In this document: in pieces, positions 23,651 through 34,727 of the stretch | Numbering within the stretch: position 1 is the first letter of the stretch | Layout: every line of letters begins with the position of its first letter | Assembly: GCF_030247185.1 (NCBI RefSeq) | Contig: NC_080571.1 | Span: 12,617,631 to 12,681,630, forward strand | Reading direction: 5' to 3' | Length of the DNA: 64,000 bases | DNA from: Malaya genurostris | Lineage: Eukaryota; Arthropoda; Insecta; Diptera; Culicidae | Program-made: the position numbers and the translations under genes | Notes under the pieces: generated by a model | The model's input: the letters and a program-made list of their open reading frames with translations, nothing else | Databases searched by the model: none | Told to the model about the DNA's origin: nothing

Positions 23651-23869
23651 GCTCCCATATTTTAGTATGATATTGAGGATAATTTAAACAGTAGGGCCAC
23701 GGAGATAGTTCTTCTAGAAAATTCAGCAGATGCAAAATGTGCGGTTAGTCGGTTACACTCATACCATTATATCTCCGGAAAAATCGATACAGCCATCTCC
23801 GAGAAAATTTAGCGGTGAAAATTCTTTGAAAAGTGCAAACACATACCCACAAACAAATATTTTCCGATT

Positions 23870-23980
23870 TCATCGAGCTGAGTCGAATGGTATTTAACAC
23901 TATGGGTTTCCGAGGCTTCGTTGGAAAGTCGGTTTCTCTAAGAAATCCATTATCTTTCTATAGAGAAAGGCTAAAAGTAT
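23870..23980 (+). repeat. Dispersed mosquito-type repeat (GAGCTGAGTC)
   Basis: CATCGAGCTGAGTCGAATGG, CACTATGGGTTTCCGAGGC, ending TATAGAGAAAGGCTAAAA. Confidence 0.6.
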
Positions 23981-24127
23981 ACAAAAACTCAGGTTTTCAT
24001 TGAGACTCGTCTAGAAAAAATGTAATAAAGCTGTTATAATTTTCAACAACAATTTTTTCTTTGGTTATTTAGGGGTTTGGCTTAATGCCGTTTTTGTATT
24101 TTGGCACATAACTGATATCACTAATCT

Positions 24128-24418
24128 TCACGTTTAGTCTTCGATTCGTCAGTACAGAGCAGTTCAAATTGAAATTCGTAGTGCAAAAACTTAGACAGTT
24201 CAATGAGGGCCTCTAGGCAGACGTAAAATAACGCTATTGACTGCTTTTAGCCAAGCCCCTGTACCCGAAACCTGTGGTCGACCAGTTCGTTTCCTTTGGG
24301 ACGCCAGAAAAGAGATTGCGCTTCGGCGCAATATAAAAAAAGTCTAATGTCTAAATTTTTGCATTAAGCAGTTCAATTTGAACTGCTCTGCACTGACGAG
24401 TCGAAGACGAAACGTAAA
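24128..24418. mobile_element. Palindromic (fold-back) MITE, asymmetric
   Basis: The left end CACGTTTAGTCTTCGATTCG corresponds to the right end CGAGTCGAAGACGAAACGT. The right arm contains a perfect AGCAGTTCAATTTGAACTGC palindrome. The left arm is partly eroded. Confidence 0.7.
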
Positions 24419-25019
24419 TAATTGTAGATTTTTTCTTATATTCTCATAGTGTTCATAACGTTTCATTAAAAGCATGTTTCAATATTTATAGACAAATACG
24501 TCAAGGTAATTGGCATACTATTTTAAAACATGAAAATTTTACACACATATATAGGTTATATTATTTTCAATCAATAACGCTTTTTAATGTGAAGTTATTT
24601 TTAAGGATCTTCATCGTATCGAAAATAAATCAAATTTTAATAGCACGGTTTTTCTATCACGAACACATAGTTTACGTCACCGATTGCCTGCATATGAAAT
24701 TAACGCGAAATAGAGCATTCATTGAATTAATTTTCTAGTTTCATTTCCGATCGTTCCCATTCAGCTCTCTCTCTTCGATCAAAAATGGTATAAAAATCAA
24801 CAGTTGCTTCGGTAACATTCGAGAGAATGAGTGGCATCACGTTGCCTCGCTGGGGCTTGCTGGATGTGAGTGCTTTTGTTTACCTTTTACACGAAAGGAC
24901 ACTGCGCACGATCCACTCGCGAGAATGAGTGCTCTCGTCGTCGTTCCATGCTTTTAGTACAACTCTCAGTCAGCAGCGAAACGAGAAGAAGAAAAAACAC
25001 ACAAAACAAAACACTACGC
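24419..25019. other. No gene seen
   Basis: AT-rich, then increasingly GC-rich toward 25 kb. GAGAATGAGTG words recur near 24823 and 24921. A TATAAAAA lies at about 24790, but nothing else supports a promoter there. Confidence 0.35.
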
Positions 25020-26720
25020 ATAGCCCTTCGCGGTAAGGTGATCTGATTTCACACTCCCACTCTCGCGAGGTGGACGACGTTGACGGGAGCATAAATGCTC
25101 TCTTTCTCTCCCTGCCGGGCATGTGTCTGTCCTCTTTCGTGGTGGTGCATCACAGCATAAATTTCCGTTTGTGACTGGTCGGGACCGGTGTGGCCGAGGC
25201 GGTAGGATTCAGTGCAAATCGAACTTGGAAGCGTTTCGGTTCGCTGTCGCTTCAAATCATCGATCCTAGGCAGTGTCAAGCAAAAACCAAAAACCAAAAA
25301 AAAAGAAAAAGTAAAATAACCCAGAAGGGCCTGTCCCATTCCATTACTACCCGAAGTGGTTGGTTTCCCGTTCGGTGGTTGTTCGCGTGTGTGAATTCTG
25401 ACGGTGAAATACTGGTGCGTGCGTGTGTGACCCCTCTCATTCTCGCTGCCCTCATTCCGGTGACGGAAAAGGATACCGCAAAAAAGACCGCCCACCTTCT
25501 TCCCGGCGCGATAAGCGCGTGAGTGAGTAGGAAACAAAACAAACAAAACACACGACGACGACCCACCTGGTTAAAGTGGTTTAGTTTTTTGTTTTCGTTT
25601 GATTTTTTCATCGTTCGGTTCGGCTTGGTCAGCCAGAGTTAATCGATTAATGCCTGGCACGAGGAAGCCAAAAACCGAGTGAGCCGTGGTGTGAGGTAAA
25701 GGATAAATTATGTCAGGATAACTGGATTACTCGCGGTTCGCTAAGCTGCTACTGCTGCTCCATTCCAGTGTTCCAGTTGTGCAAAGTGTCGAAAAATTGT
25801 GCAAGGGATAGTGCGAGTGGCACGGAGTGAACGTGCAGAGTGAAGTCCAGTGCCACTAAATTGAGTAGAGTGATTATCTGCAGTGGGATGGAATGGCCTC
25901 TCGTACATCAATGTAAATTACTGTGATTGGTTTAGTTTGCGGTCGGGTTTCAGTTCATTGATCAATGAATAATTGAAATGGGCTCGATTTCGCTGTACCT
26001 TTTTCCGATGAGTTTATGAGTTAAATTGTTGACGTAATAACAGGAGAAAAAAAAGTTTATTTTTTTATGAAACAAAGTTGAACGAATCACAGGATTTCAG
26101 TGGCTACCGGAAAAGTGAATTGATGATGTGCCGATGCCAACCAAAAAAAAAAGGCCTGCCGTGCAACGAAACACACAACCGTTTTGGTGAAAAGTGAACA
26201 TACACAAATAATAATAGTGCAAACAAAAAAAAATTCGGAAGCACTAGCGTTTAATTATGGTAATTGAAAAGTGGTTCGCGGGGGGTGCGAATTGACACGT
26301 GCAAACAGGTGGAACAAATTGAAACCCCGAAACATTCACGAACAACGATCATCGGCTGTAGAGAGCACAAAGCCTACATGTCGAGAACGCTGAATGGGAG
26401 CGCACCCAACAAGCGGAAATTGGTACCGTCCTAGTCGCCGTCGTCTCTGCCGTGGTACCCGTGGACCCCAGCCAGCCATCCGAAGTGACCGGGCTATTGT
26501 CAGTGAAGTGGGCACAGCAAATCGCCACAGTGAATTATTCAACCTGCTGCTCCAACATAAACAGATGTTTTCTGCATGTGTCACTTCTGGCAGCTCCAAC
26601 CGTGTGATGCTTAACATAGTAGGCTGGGCGTTTGTTTGTTTGCGAATGCGGCCGGGTGCTCTGTCAAAGTGGCAGTGGATGGTGGCCCGATTGTAGGTGG
26701 ATATTAGGTTAGTGATTCAT
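25020..26720 (+). other. Unique GC-richer block; possible 5' exon/UTR of a host gene
   Basis: The block contrasts with its surroundings: GC-richer, free of recognised transposon sequence, with many GTGCAAAGTG/AGTGCCA-like words of the kind found in long insect 5' leaders. Several frames of 90-165 codons exist on both strands (for example 25049-25546 minus and 26394-26696 plus) but none shows a domain, so coding function cannot be claimed. A possible splice donor lies at about 26692 (GATTGTAGGTGGAT). Transcription data would be needed to decide. Confidence 0.3.
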
Positions 26721-26958
26721 TTAACGGCATATGTTTTTTGCTCGGAACAATTGCATTGCAGTTTTCATTAATTTTATCACTTTGCTATGGGATTATTTTT
26801 TTTTTGCTTCGACAGAACAAACTGAGTGTTGATTTAATGGATCGTTAATTATGCAAAATTGACAGTTAATTTGGTTGGCTCTGAAAGTGAATCGATAATC
26901 GAAAGCACACAGCTGGAATGGTTCCAATTAGGATTCATTAATGGAATCTGCGCTGTGG

Positions 26959-27206
<248 letters not shown>

Positions 27207-27439
27207 AGCTGCAGATGAGAGAAAAAAATCATTAGCGGTTGTTATTCAACCACTGATGCTGCGTTAGGTTTCCTGCTCTCGAACGAAATTGCGTAATATG
27301 CCAGAACAAAAGCTTGTATGTTCATTCAATTATAACTGAACTAGTTTAAAAAAAAATGCCATTTCCTAACGAGTCAAAAACGAATTTAAAAACTGCAACT
27401 CAGTAACAGTCCAGGGGTACTAGGCTTGTGGAACAACCA

Positions 27440-27640
27440 GTCAGTAACAACTTCTCGTGCGAGGTTAGAAAATAGAAATGGAGGAAAGGGACGTTTAAAA
27501 AAGAAATTAAATGTTCCAATCGCAGTCAAGCACACTGATTGTTTTCGCACTTAAATTTATCAAGCTTAAGCACATGGACAGAATTCCGATTCTGCCAATG
27601 AGCAAAACGAGTCATGATTTCAGCAAAATGATCAAGTCAC
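27440..27640 (+). repeat. Dispersed repeat (CTTCTCGTGCGAGG), copy 1
   Basis: AACTTCTCGTGCGAGGTTAG, GGAGGAAAGGGACGTTTAAA and TTCCAATCGCAGTCAAGCAC are repeated in order at 36029-36225. A 120-codon frame spans 27511-27873 but shows no recognisable domain. Confidence 0.7.
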
Positions 27641-27872
27641 GCGTTTTTTTCAGAACGGCTAATAAGCCACCTGTTAACTTCCACTTTCGAAAGAAATTGC
27701 AAGCGAGCTATGAAGATGATAGAGTATTAAATTTAACACCAGACGAAGGAGAAAAGAAAAGCAAGTCTTTTCTAAAGATTAATTTGAAATTCTATATTTT
27801 GAATCATTTTCAGTATTACAACATTTTGGTTTTGAACAACGACGTGAAAACACTGTGTTCTCTGAACAGTTA

Positions 27873-28566
27873 AGCGCTATTCACACTAGGCCGTGACGTA
27901 ACCGGAACGGGACTGGACCGGATCTTGTCCGGGTTACGCTTCAAATTTGTTTAATGCAGCTCAATGTGAATATTCTCGCTAGACCGTGTCGTACCCGTGT
28001 CTGTATCGACACACGCCCGAAGCACGGTCAAAGCATGCGTTGTCTCAAAGTTACTATTGGCAGGGACTGGAATTGTCGCATGCTCCCATCCAAGGCTCCA
28101 AGATACAGCGGGAAATTCCACAAAAATCGTTAGCAATCGTCTTCCACATATCTTCTGTTGGATTCGGCATTGCATCGTCGATTAATTTTTCGGTAATTAC
28201 ACGACATATCTCGTGAACAATCTGGTAGACAGCCCCAAGTCTGTAACTAAATGCTATGGTTTTTTGCGTGTCTCCTGTTGCTAAATATCTGAAATCATGA
28301 GACGAACTATAAGCCATCTCAATGTTCCTTATACAATTTTTGGTTGGAGTTTTCTTGACATTTACAAAGAAATCTTGTTAACAAATCAATGAAAATACCC
28401 ATTTTCGTGAGGAACAGAAGCACATCAAATGCAACGATTGTGTATGTTACTAATAGCAACGGTAGCGACACGGAAAGTGCACGGTATGGTGAGAATATTT
28501 TACAAATAAATCCCGGCACGTTGCGGTCCCGTTCCGGATACGTCACGGCCTAGTGTGGATAGCGCT
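27873..28566. mobile_element. PIF/Harbinger-type DNA transposon remnant
   Basis: The ends AGCGCTATTCACACTAGGCC and (reverse complement of the right end) AGCGCTATCCACACTAGGCC are inverted repeats, continuing through GTGACGTA(A/T)CCGGAACGGGAC. Both sides carry TTA (27870-27872, 28567-28569), fitting the 3-bp TWA duplication of this superfamily. An interior frame resembles the Harbinger nuclease. Confidence 0.8.
28054..28317 (-). pseudogene. Harbinger (HARBI1/ALP1-like) transposase fragment
   Basis: The frame includes FRYLATGDTQKTIAFSYRLG, then IVHEIC and a PTEDMWKTIANDF stretch. This is the layout that precedes the catalytic DDE nuclease in PIF/Harbinger transposases (L.TG.....IA..F.......I..E.C...P.T...W..IA..F). 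After it the frame is disturbed: the expected N-F-P-x-C-x-G-A-x-D-G-K-H motif is only dimly visible across two frames near 28080. Most of the catalytic core is missing, so it cannot be active. Confidence 0.65.
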
Positions 28567-29735
28567 TTATTTGTTCATTACTCCGGGTATGCTTCCATGC
28601 ATTTTTGCAGATATTGGAGAATCAAGGCTAAGATATTTCATATTGAAATCTATCTATATATATATATAAATGCAGAGATCATTCTTTGTAATCGCATCAC
28701 GTAAGAACGGATGGACGGATTGAGATGCTTTTTTTTTGTTTGATCAGTTTTTACCCCCACCGGGTTCGTACATCAAAAAAATTAGGAAAACTTACCGGAA
28801 AAGTGGGAAAAACCAATAAAGTTATTTTGTATGGACAATGGAATTTTCCACTGAAAAAGTCGCCAATGATTGCTAGATCATTGATAGGTGTTTGGCGCAT
28901 AACGAGTTGCATAAGTGTTTGGCCGTCGAAGAAAGGAATACTAGATCGTTGAAAGAATCTTTTGGCGCGCAACGAGTAGATTTGGGTGGAGATTTTACAT
29001 GCATGATTGATTCGTCATTTGGAAACACGTGCTTATCGTGGGTATCAAAATCATTACTTGCCAAATGACTGTTTTAGCTATACCGTAAACAGAAGCACAA
29101 GTTCTAATGTCATTCACCAGTAGATGTAGTTAGATGAATTATGTTGGACATCGTGGGCGTGAGTTGAACAAATAAAATTATGTAACGATTTTTTTACGTA
29201 TCAATGATAGGATTCGGCTGTTGAAATAATGAGTTCAGATGAAAATATTTTCCTTGCATTTAGCATGCTGAAGTTTGTTCAGCCGATTCGGGTGAGTTTT
29301 CAAGAGTGGTTTACTTCAAAACGGATGGTATTCATGACATTTGTAAGCTGCTTGAGTCAAATCATTTCATTTTCCGAACTTTGGATTATTTGACGAATTA
29401 CCATATGGGAATCGTGAATATCATATCTGAAGGAGAAATCGTGGCATGTAAGAACCATTAGTTGTGAGATCTGCTGTTAAATAATATCACTAGCCGTGAA
29501 GTAGGTTATGGACAACCGTTCAAAATTAGTTTATTACTTTCGATAATCCCTAAGGATCTGCTATTAAATTTTAAACGTCTTCAGTACAAATAAGTCTTAA
29601 TATTCAATGATAAACAACAATCCCCGAGGGCTGCTTTTGGAAATTTGGGGGGTCAATTTAAAGTAATTATCTTGGTCATCTCTTTTTCATCCATCTGTTA
29701 ATTAATTTATTTGTTTATTTAGGAGCAAAAGAAAA

Positions 29736-29777
29736 GCCTGCTGGAGCTGAGATTTTGGTTCTCCTTCTCCAGCAGGC
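29736..29777. other. Hairpin near LINE 3' end
   Basis: A perfect 11-bp stem GCCTGCTGGAG / CTCCAGCAGGC with a 20-base loop. It lies just downstream (in minus sense) of the LINE coding end and may be part of its 3' UTR. Confidence 0.6.
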
Positions 29778-30030
29778 ATACAACCTTCTAATCTTTTGTA
29801 TCAACAAATAACATTTGACCAAATGATACATAATGAAATCTTAAATTACCCTTATTTAAACTACAAAGCTAACTAACAACTATTCATATTGACTAATTAT
29901 CCTAATAAAACTACCGGGAAAATATTTGGAGAAAACGGGTTTTAATGGCGTTACGAGATAAATTGAAATTAAATCCATCAGAGCAAGTATTGAATACGCG
30001 ACATATACTCGAAAACGGTTCAATGAACTC

Positions 30031-30917
30031 TTAGTTAGTTCTAGCACGAGGAATTCTGAGAAAGAGATTAAACCGCAAATTATGCCGAAGAATGTCAAAA
30101 CTTAGCTGTTGTAGGAGATCTGCACTATCAATTCGAGATTGGATGAGGTCCGCGACGAAAACAGCTTTTTGTGTATCACGGCGGACAGATAGCAAATCGA
30201 AGTGTATGAGCCTACAACGATTTTCGTAGCTTGGAAGATTCAATGGATCTCTCCAGGGCAGGCGACGCAAAGCACAACGAATGAACTTGCGCTGAACAGC
30301 TTCAATGCGCAGCTTATCAGTTTGGTAATATGGTGCCCAAACAACAACAGCATACTCGCGAACTAGAGCGCAATATAACGATTTCAGGCAGTATATGTTA
30401 TTGAAATTTTTTGAGATGCGAAAGATGAATCCTAGCATCTTTAATGCATCTTTAGCAATCCTAGCATCTTTAATGCTTTAGAGAGGGTATATTCTATGTG
30501 ATCTTTGAAACTAAGTTTTGAATCCAGTAACACTCCTAGATCCCTAATTGATGTCTCCCGTTTTAGTACAGCTTGCGAAATAGTGTAATCATACATGATC
30601 GTGGTTCGTTTACGAGGGAAGGAGATAACGAAGCATTTGAAGGCGTTAATAATCATTCTATTGACGTTGCACCAGTTAGAAAATACATCCAACTGTGACT
30701 GCAAGAAGTTTGAGTCTTTCAGATATTTGATGAGATGAAACAGTTTGAAATCGTCGGCGAATGGTAGCTTCATGCATTGCAATGCGAAATTCAGATCATT
30801 TAGATATAGCAGAAATATGAATGGTCCTAGATGACTTCCCTGAGGAACACCAATTCTCACGGTCATACTACAACCAGTCAGATATGATTCAATGCAATCC
30901 ATCATCCCACATGTCAA
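30031..30917 (-). pseudogene. Jockey-like LINE reverse transcriptase, 3' part
   Basis: This is the C-terminal part of a non-LTR retrotransposon reverse transcriptase. Visible are RIGVPQGSHLGPFIFLLYLN, the catalytic FADDFKLF, the SIRDLGVLLDSKLSFKDHI block and the C-terminal LKSLYCALVR...IEAVQRKFIR region. The sequence is broken into two frames at about 30440 by a small duplication (the TCTTTAGCAATCCTAGCATC region is partly repeated). Everything 5' of the PQG motif is missing. It is closely related to the LINE at 33345-36027. I assign it to the jockey/CR1-like group from motif spacing only. Confidence 0.8.
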
Positions 30918-31214
30918 ATCTTTAGTTTGAGAGAGATCTACAATCTCTGTTCAATACACTGACTTGAAGGATAAGATGGCAAATGGTGCATTTGTTTAGT
31001 TTTTGCGTAACGAAAGCATTGAACAATAATTCCTTCTTTCTTCTTCGGGACGAAGTTATTGTGTTGGATATGAATTTGTCGTAATTCGTTTATTGTAAGT
31101 CAAGTAATCAGTAAAATAATGGAAAGAAACATTAACGTTTGACAACTCTGCTGTTCGAAAACACAAATTTAAAAAAATAATTTCAGGCGAGACGAAGTTC
31201 GACGGGTCAGCTAG

Positions 31215-33340
31215 TATATATATATATATAAATGCAGAGATCATTCTTTGTAATCGCATCACGTAAGAACGGCAGGACGGATTTACATGATTCTTTTTTT
31301 GTTTGATTAGTTTTTACCCCCACCGGGTTCGTACATCAAAAAAATTTGGAAAACATGCCGGAAAAGTGGGAAAAATCCATGAAGTTGTTTTGTATGGACA
31401 ATGGAATTTTCCACTGAAAAAGTCGCCAATGCTGTTTGGCGCGCAACGAGTTGCATAAGTGCTTGGCCGTCGAAGGAAAGAATACTAGATCGTCGAATAA
31501 ATTTTTTGGCGCGCAACGAGATGTTTTGTGTGGAGATTTCACATGCATACTTGATCGATGCGATTCGTCGTTTCGAACCACGTGCTGAAATGGGTATCAA
31601 AATTATTGCTTACTAAATGACTCAATGACTGTTCTAGAAAACCGTTGTAGGCAGGAGAAGAAGTTTTGATATCATTTACAAGTTGATGAATTGTGTTCAA
31701 TCGAGTCAGATGAATAGTATTGGTCATCGCGGGGGCAAGATTAACAAATCAGAAATTTTTTTAATAAATCAATGAAATTGTGCTGTAGAAGCGCTAAGGT
31801 CAATCTAAGAGATTTTCCTTGCATTTTTATTTCTAATGATTTAGATTAGACTAAGCGCACACAGTAAGTGGCTATTAGATATCAATGTTCAAGATGTCAT
31901 TTGATTGAGACTGTCATTTCATGTTGCATATTCTGTGAAGAATGTTCAGACTGGTAAGATAAATATCAAATTAAAATGTAAGCGTCGTCTCCAAGTAATC
32001 TAAAGTTCCACAGTACCTGAAAATATCCACTTCATTAGAGCTCTAAAGTACGCATGGTACTTTTTGATACACGTGAACGTACAGAACAGATTCTGAGAAA
32101 AATTTCTCGCTGCTTAAAAGCTGTACACACCGAATTATTTTTACGGATGTCGGTACAGTTTTACTGACTTTCAAACAGCTGGATATTCGGTATTCCGTTC
32201 AGTAAAAGTTTTATTTGCCGAATGATCGGTACAGTTCCACTGAACTTCGATCTGTCATAATTCTAATGACTTCTTCATCATTCAATGCCGACGTTCGGCG
32301 AAATTCACAAAACAATCCTAAAAATATGTCAACGTCTTGACCCGTAAAGTATTACAATTTTTTTTGTAAATTGTATTAGAGATCTGGGAAAGGAAGGAGC
32401 AATTTTGTTTTCAAAACATGTTTCCATCCGATTAATTAATTTATTTGCGTGTGATGAACGAATTGAGTTACATTTGCTCTCCAGAAATAATTTATTCAAA
32501 TAAAATGATCTAATATCTTTCGGATGCAATTCAGTAGAATATGGGATCACCCTTCATATTCTTAGAGTGCTGAAATAAAAAGTTGTAGAAGGCTTTTTGA
32601 ATATATTCACTAAATGGAAAATTATTATCTATCTATTATCTATTTTTTCGCAAGCAATCAATTCGCACCACTATTTTTTCTCCACAAATCTAGAATTTTC
32701 CACATCTTTACGTCCGAAAATTATGTTATTTGACAGATCTTTATTTCTGCTGAATGTATAGTGATGATTACTGAAATTCTTCATCATTTTTTATTAATTT
32801 TCCGAATATTGGTAAAACTTTCACTGAGTTCGTCAAGAGAAATGACATTTCAGAGTTCACAGACCGTGTCAGTAAATAATAAATAATCGTAACTTTTACA
32901 TAGGATTTTCCGATATTCAGTAGTTCTTTGACAGATAATAAAGTTGGATAAATTTTACGTATCTTTCAGTAAAAATAATATTTTACAGATCGTTACCGCA
33001 AAAATTATTACCGAACACAAAAAATATAAATTTTTTGTGTATAAGAAACTGCTTCAAAGTTGGCTCTGTCGGGTGAACGTTTACGTATGAGTAATTCCTT
33101 AAAACAGACCGTTCAGAACAGAAATCTGTGCATTTGTTCAATTTGCGCTTAACAGAGGTATTTCATATTTTCACATTAATCTTTGGTGATATTTCTTCTT
33201 TTTGTTTAGCTCAAAACGAGTGTGTGTCGAATTCCGTTGATTGTAGGTTAAGTAATCAGAAAAATAATGGAGAGAAACGTTGACCACTTAGTCTTTTGAC
33301 AATTCTTTTGGCGAGACGAAGGTCGACGGGTCAGCTAGTA
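31215..33340 (+). mobile_element. Helitron-like element 2 of a head-to-tail pair
   Basis: It starts immediately after the CTAG of element 1 with TATATATATATATATAAATG CAGAGATC and ends GGTCGACGGGTCAGCTAG|T at about 33340. The first about 400 bp and last about 150 bp match element 1, and the centre differs. It abuts the LINE at 33345. Confidence 0.7.
32105..33050. repeat. Possible MITE inside Helitron 2
   Basis: The left end CACCGAATTATTTTTACGG resembles the reverse complement of the right end (GTTCGGTAATAATTTTTGCGG). Between them, words such as TTTTACTGA and TCGGTACAG recur. Ends and duplication site are unclear. Confidence 0.35.
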
Positions 33341-33802
33341 AAGTTTATAAAAAAAACAGCCAAACGATGTTATGCCAACGATTTGCGAAGTGTGCAGAGA
33401 AAATTAAAATCAAACCCTAAGTCGTTCTGGAAGCACGTTAATGAGCAAAGGAAAGTCTATGTACTACAAAGATCAATCGACTTCTAGCTTGCAGAAAATC
33501 TGCAACATGTTTATGCAAAAATTCTCTAGAAAAAACTAGAGATATTTTAACTACGGATCAAATCTCCCAGGCAGCACGGAACGTTCCTGTTTTGAGTCAG
33601 GCGTTGATTTTCATCAATGTTGATATTAGCTCTGTCCAAAAGGCTATCGTTAAAATGAAGTCTTCATATTCTCCTGGACCCGATGGCATCTCCGCTGTCG
33701 TCTTGAAAAAATGTTCCAGTGGTATTACAACACCCTTATGTCAACTGTTTCAACAGCCACTCACGACTGGAGTATTTCCTGTTGTTTGGAAATCTTCTTA
33801 TA

Positions 33803-34727
33803 AAGGGTGATTTTTTAAGAGCTTGAGAACTTTTTTAAACAATAAAACGCATAAAATTTGCAAAATCTCATCGGTTCTTTATTTTAAACGTTAGATTGGT
33901 ACATGACATTTACTTTTTGAAGATAATTTCATTTAAATGTTGACCGCGGCTGCGTCTTAGGTGGTCCATTCGGAAAATCCGCTTTTTTATCGACAAATTT
34001 TGTTCAGCGATGAGGCTCATTTCTGGTTGAATGGCTACGTAAATAAGCAAAATTGCCGCATTTGGAGTGAAGAGCAACCAGAAGCCGTTCAAGAACTGCC
34101 CATGCATCCCGAAAAATGCACTGTTTGGTGTGGTTTGTACGCTGGTGGAATCATTGGACCGTATTTTTTCAAAGATGCTGTTGGACGCAACGTTACAGTG
34201 AATGGCGATCGCTATCGTTCGATGCTAACAAACTTTTTGTTGCCAAAAATGGAAGAACTGAACTTGGTAGACATGTGGTTTCAACAAGATGGCGCTACAT
34301 GCCACACAGCTCGCGATTCTATGGCCATTTTGAGGGAAAACTTCGGAGAACAATTCATCTCAAGAAATGGACCGGTAAGTTGGCCACCAAGATCATGCGA
34401 TTTGACGCCTTTAGACTATTTTTTGTGGGGCTACGTCAAGTCTAAAGTCTACAGAAATAAGCCAGTAACTATTCCAGCTTTGGAAGACAACATTTCCGAA
34501 GAAATTCGGGCTATTCCGGCCGAAATGCTCGAAAAAGTTGCCCAAAATTGGACTTTCCGAAAGGACCACCTAAGACGCAGCCGCGGTCAACATTTAAATG
34601 AAATTATCTTCAAAAAGTAAATGTCATGTACCAATCTAACGTTTAAAATAAAGAACCGATGAGATTTTGCAAATTTTATGCGTTTTATTGTTTAAAAAAG
34701 TTCTCAAGCTCTTAAAAAATCACCCTT
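33803..34727 (+). mobile_element. DD41D (rosa-like) mariner-related element with 178-bp inverted ends
   Basis: It is flanked by TA at 33801-33802 and 34728-34729. The terminal inverted repeats (33803-33980 and 34550-34727) match almost perfectly and start AAGGGTGATTTTTTAAGAGC. The right arm includes the last about 22 codons and the stop of the transposase, so the left arm is an inverted duplicate of the element's own 3' end. It replaced the normal 5' end and the DNA-binding domain. Confidence 0.88.
33961..34620 (+). pseudogene. DD41D transposase lacking its N-terminal DNA-binding part
   Basis: This is the catalytic half of an IS630/Tc1/mariner-superfamily transposase. The catalytic residues are visible: ILFSDEAHFWLNGYVNKQN, then FQQDGATCHTA and CDLTPLDYFLWGYV. 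There are 41 residues between the second and third aspartates, the spacing of the DD41D rosa-like group. The C-terminus is HLRRSRGQHLNEIIFKK. The first roughly 140-150 residues normally carrying helix-turn-helix domains are absent. The first codons (MVHSEN) come from the inverted left arm, so this start is an artefact of the rearrangement. The protein could not be expected to bind its ends. Confidence 0.85.

Larger units (their letters stand above)
28653..31214 (+). mobile_element. Helitron-like element 1 of a head-to-tail pair
   Basis: It starts A|TCTATATATATATATAAATG CAGAGATC and ends GACGAAGTTCGACGGGTCAG CTAG|T, with a small CGAA-TTCG hairpin just before CTAG. The left about 420 bp and right about 180 bp are repeated in Helitron 2. 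It carries no Rep/helicase. A LINE fragment lies inside it. Confidence 0.72.

Noticed and set aside
24780..24830. TATA-box promoter
   Set aside because: TATAAAAA is present at about 24790 but no initiator lies at the right distance and the region is AT-rich, so the match carries little weight.
25049..25546. Host protein-coding gene of 165 codons on the minus strand
   Set aside because: No domain, no homology that I can recall, and overlapping opposite-strand frames. It is more likely chance openness in GC-richer sequence.
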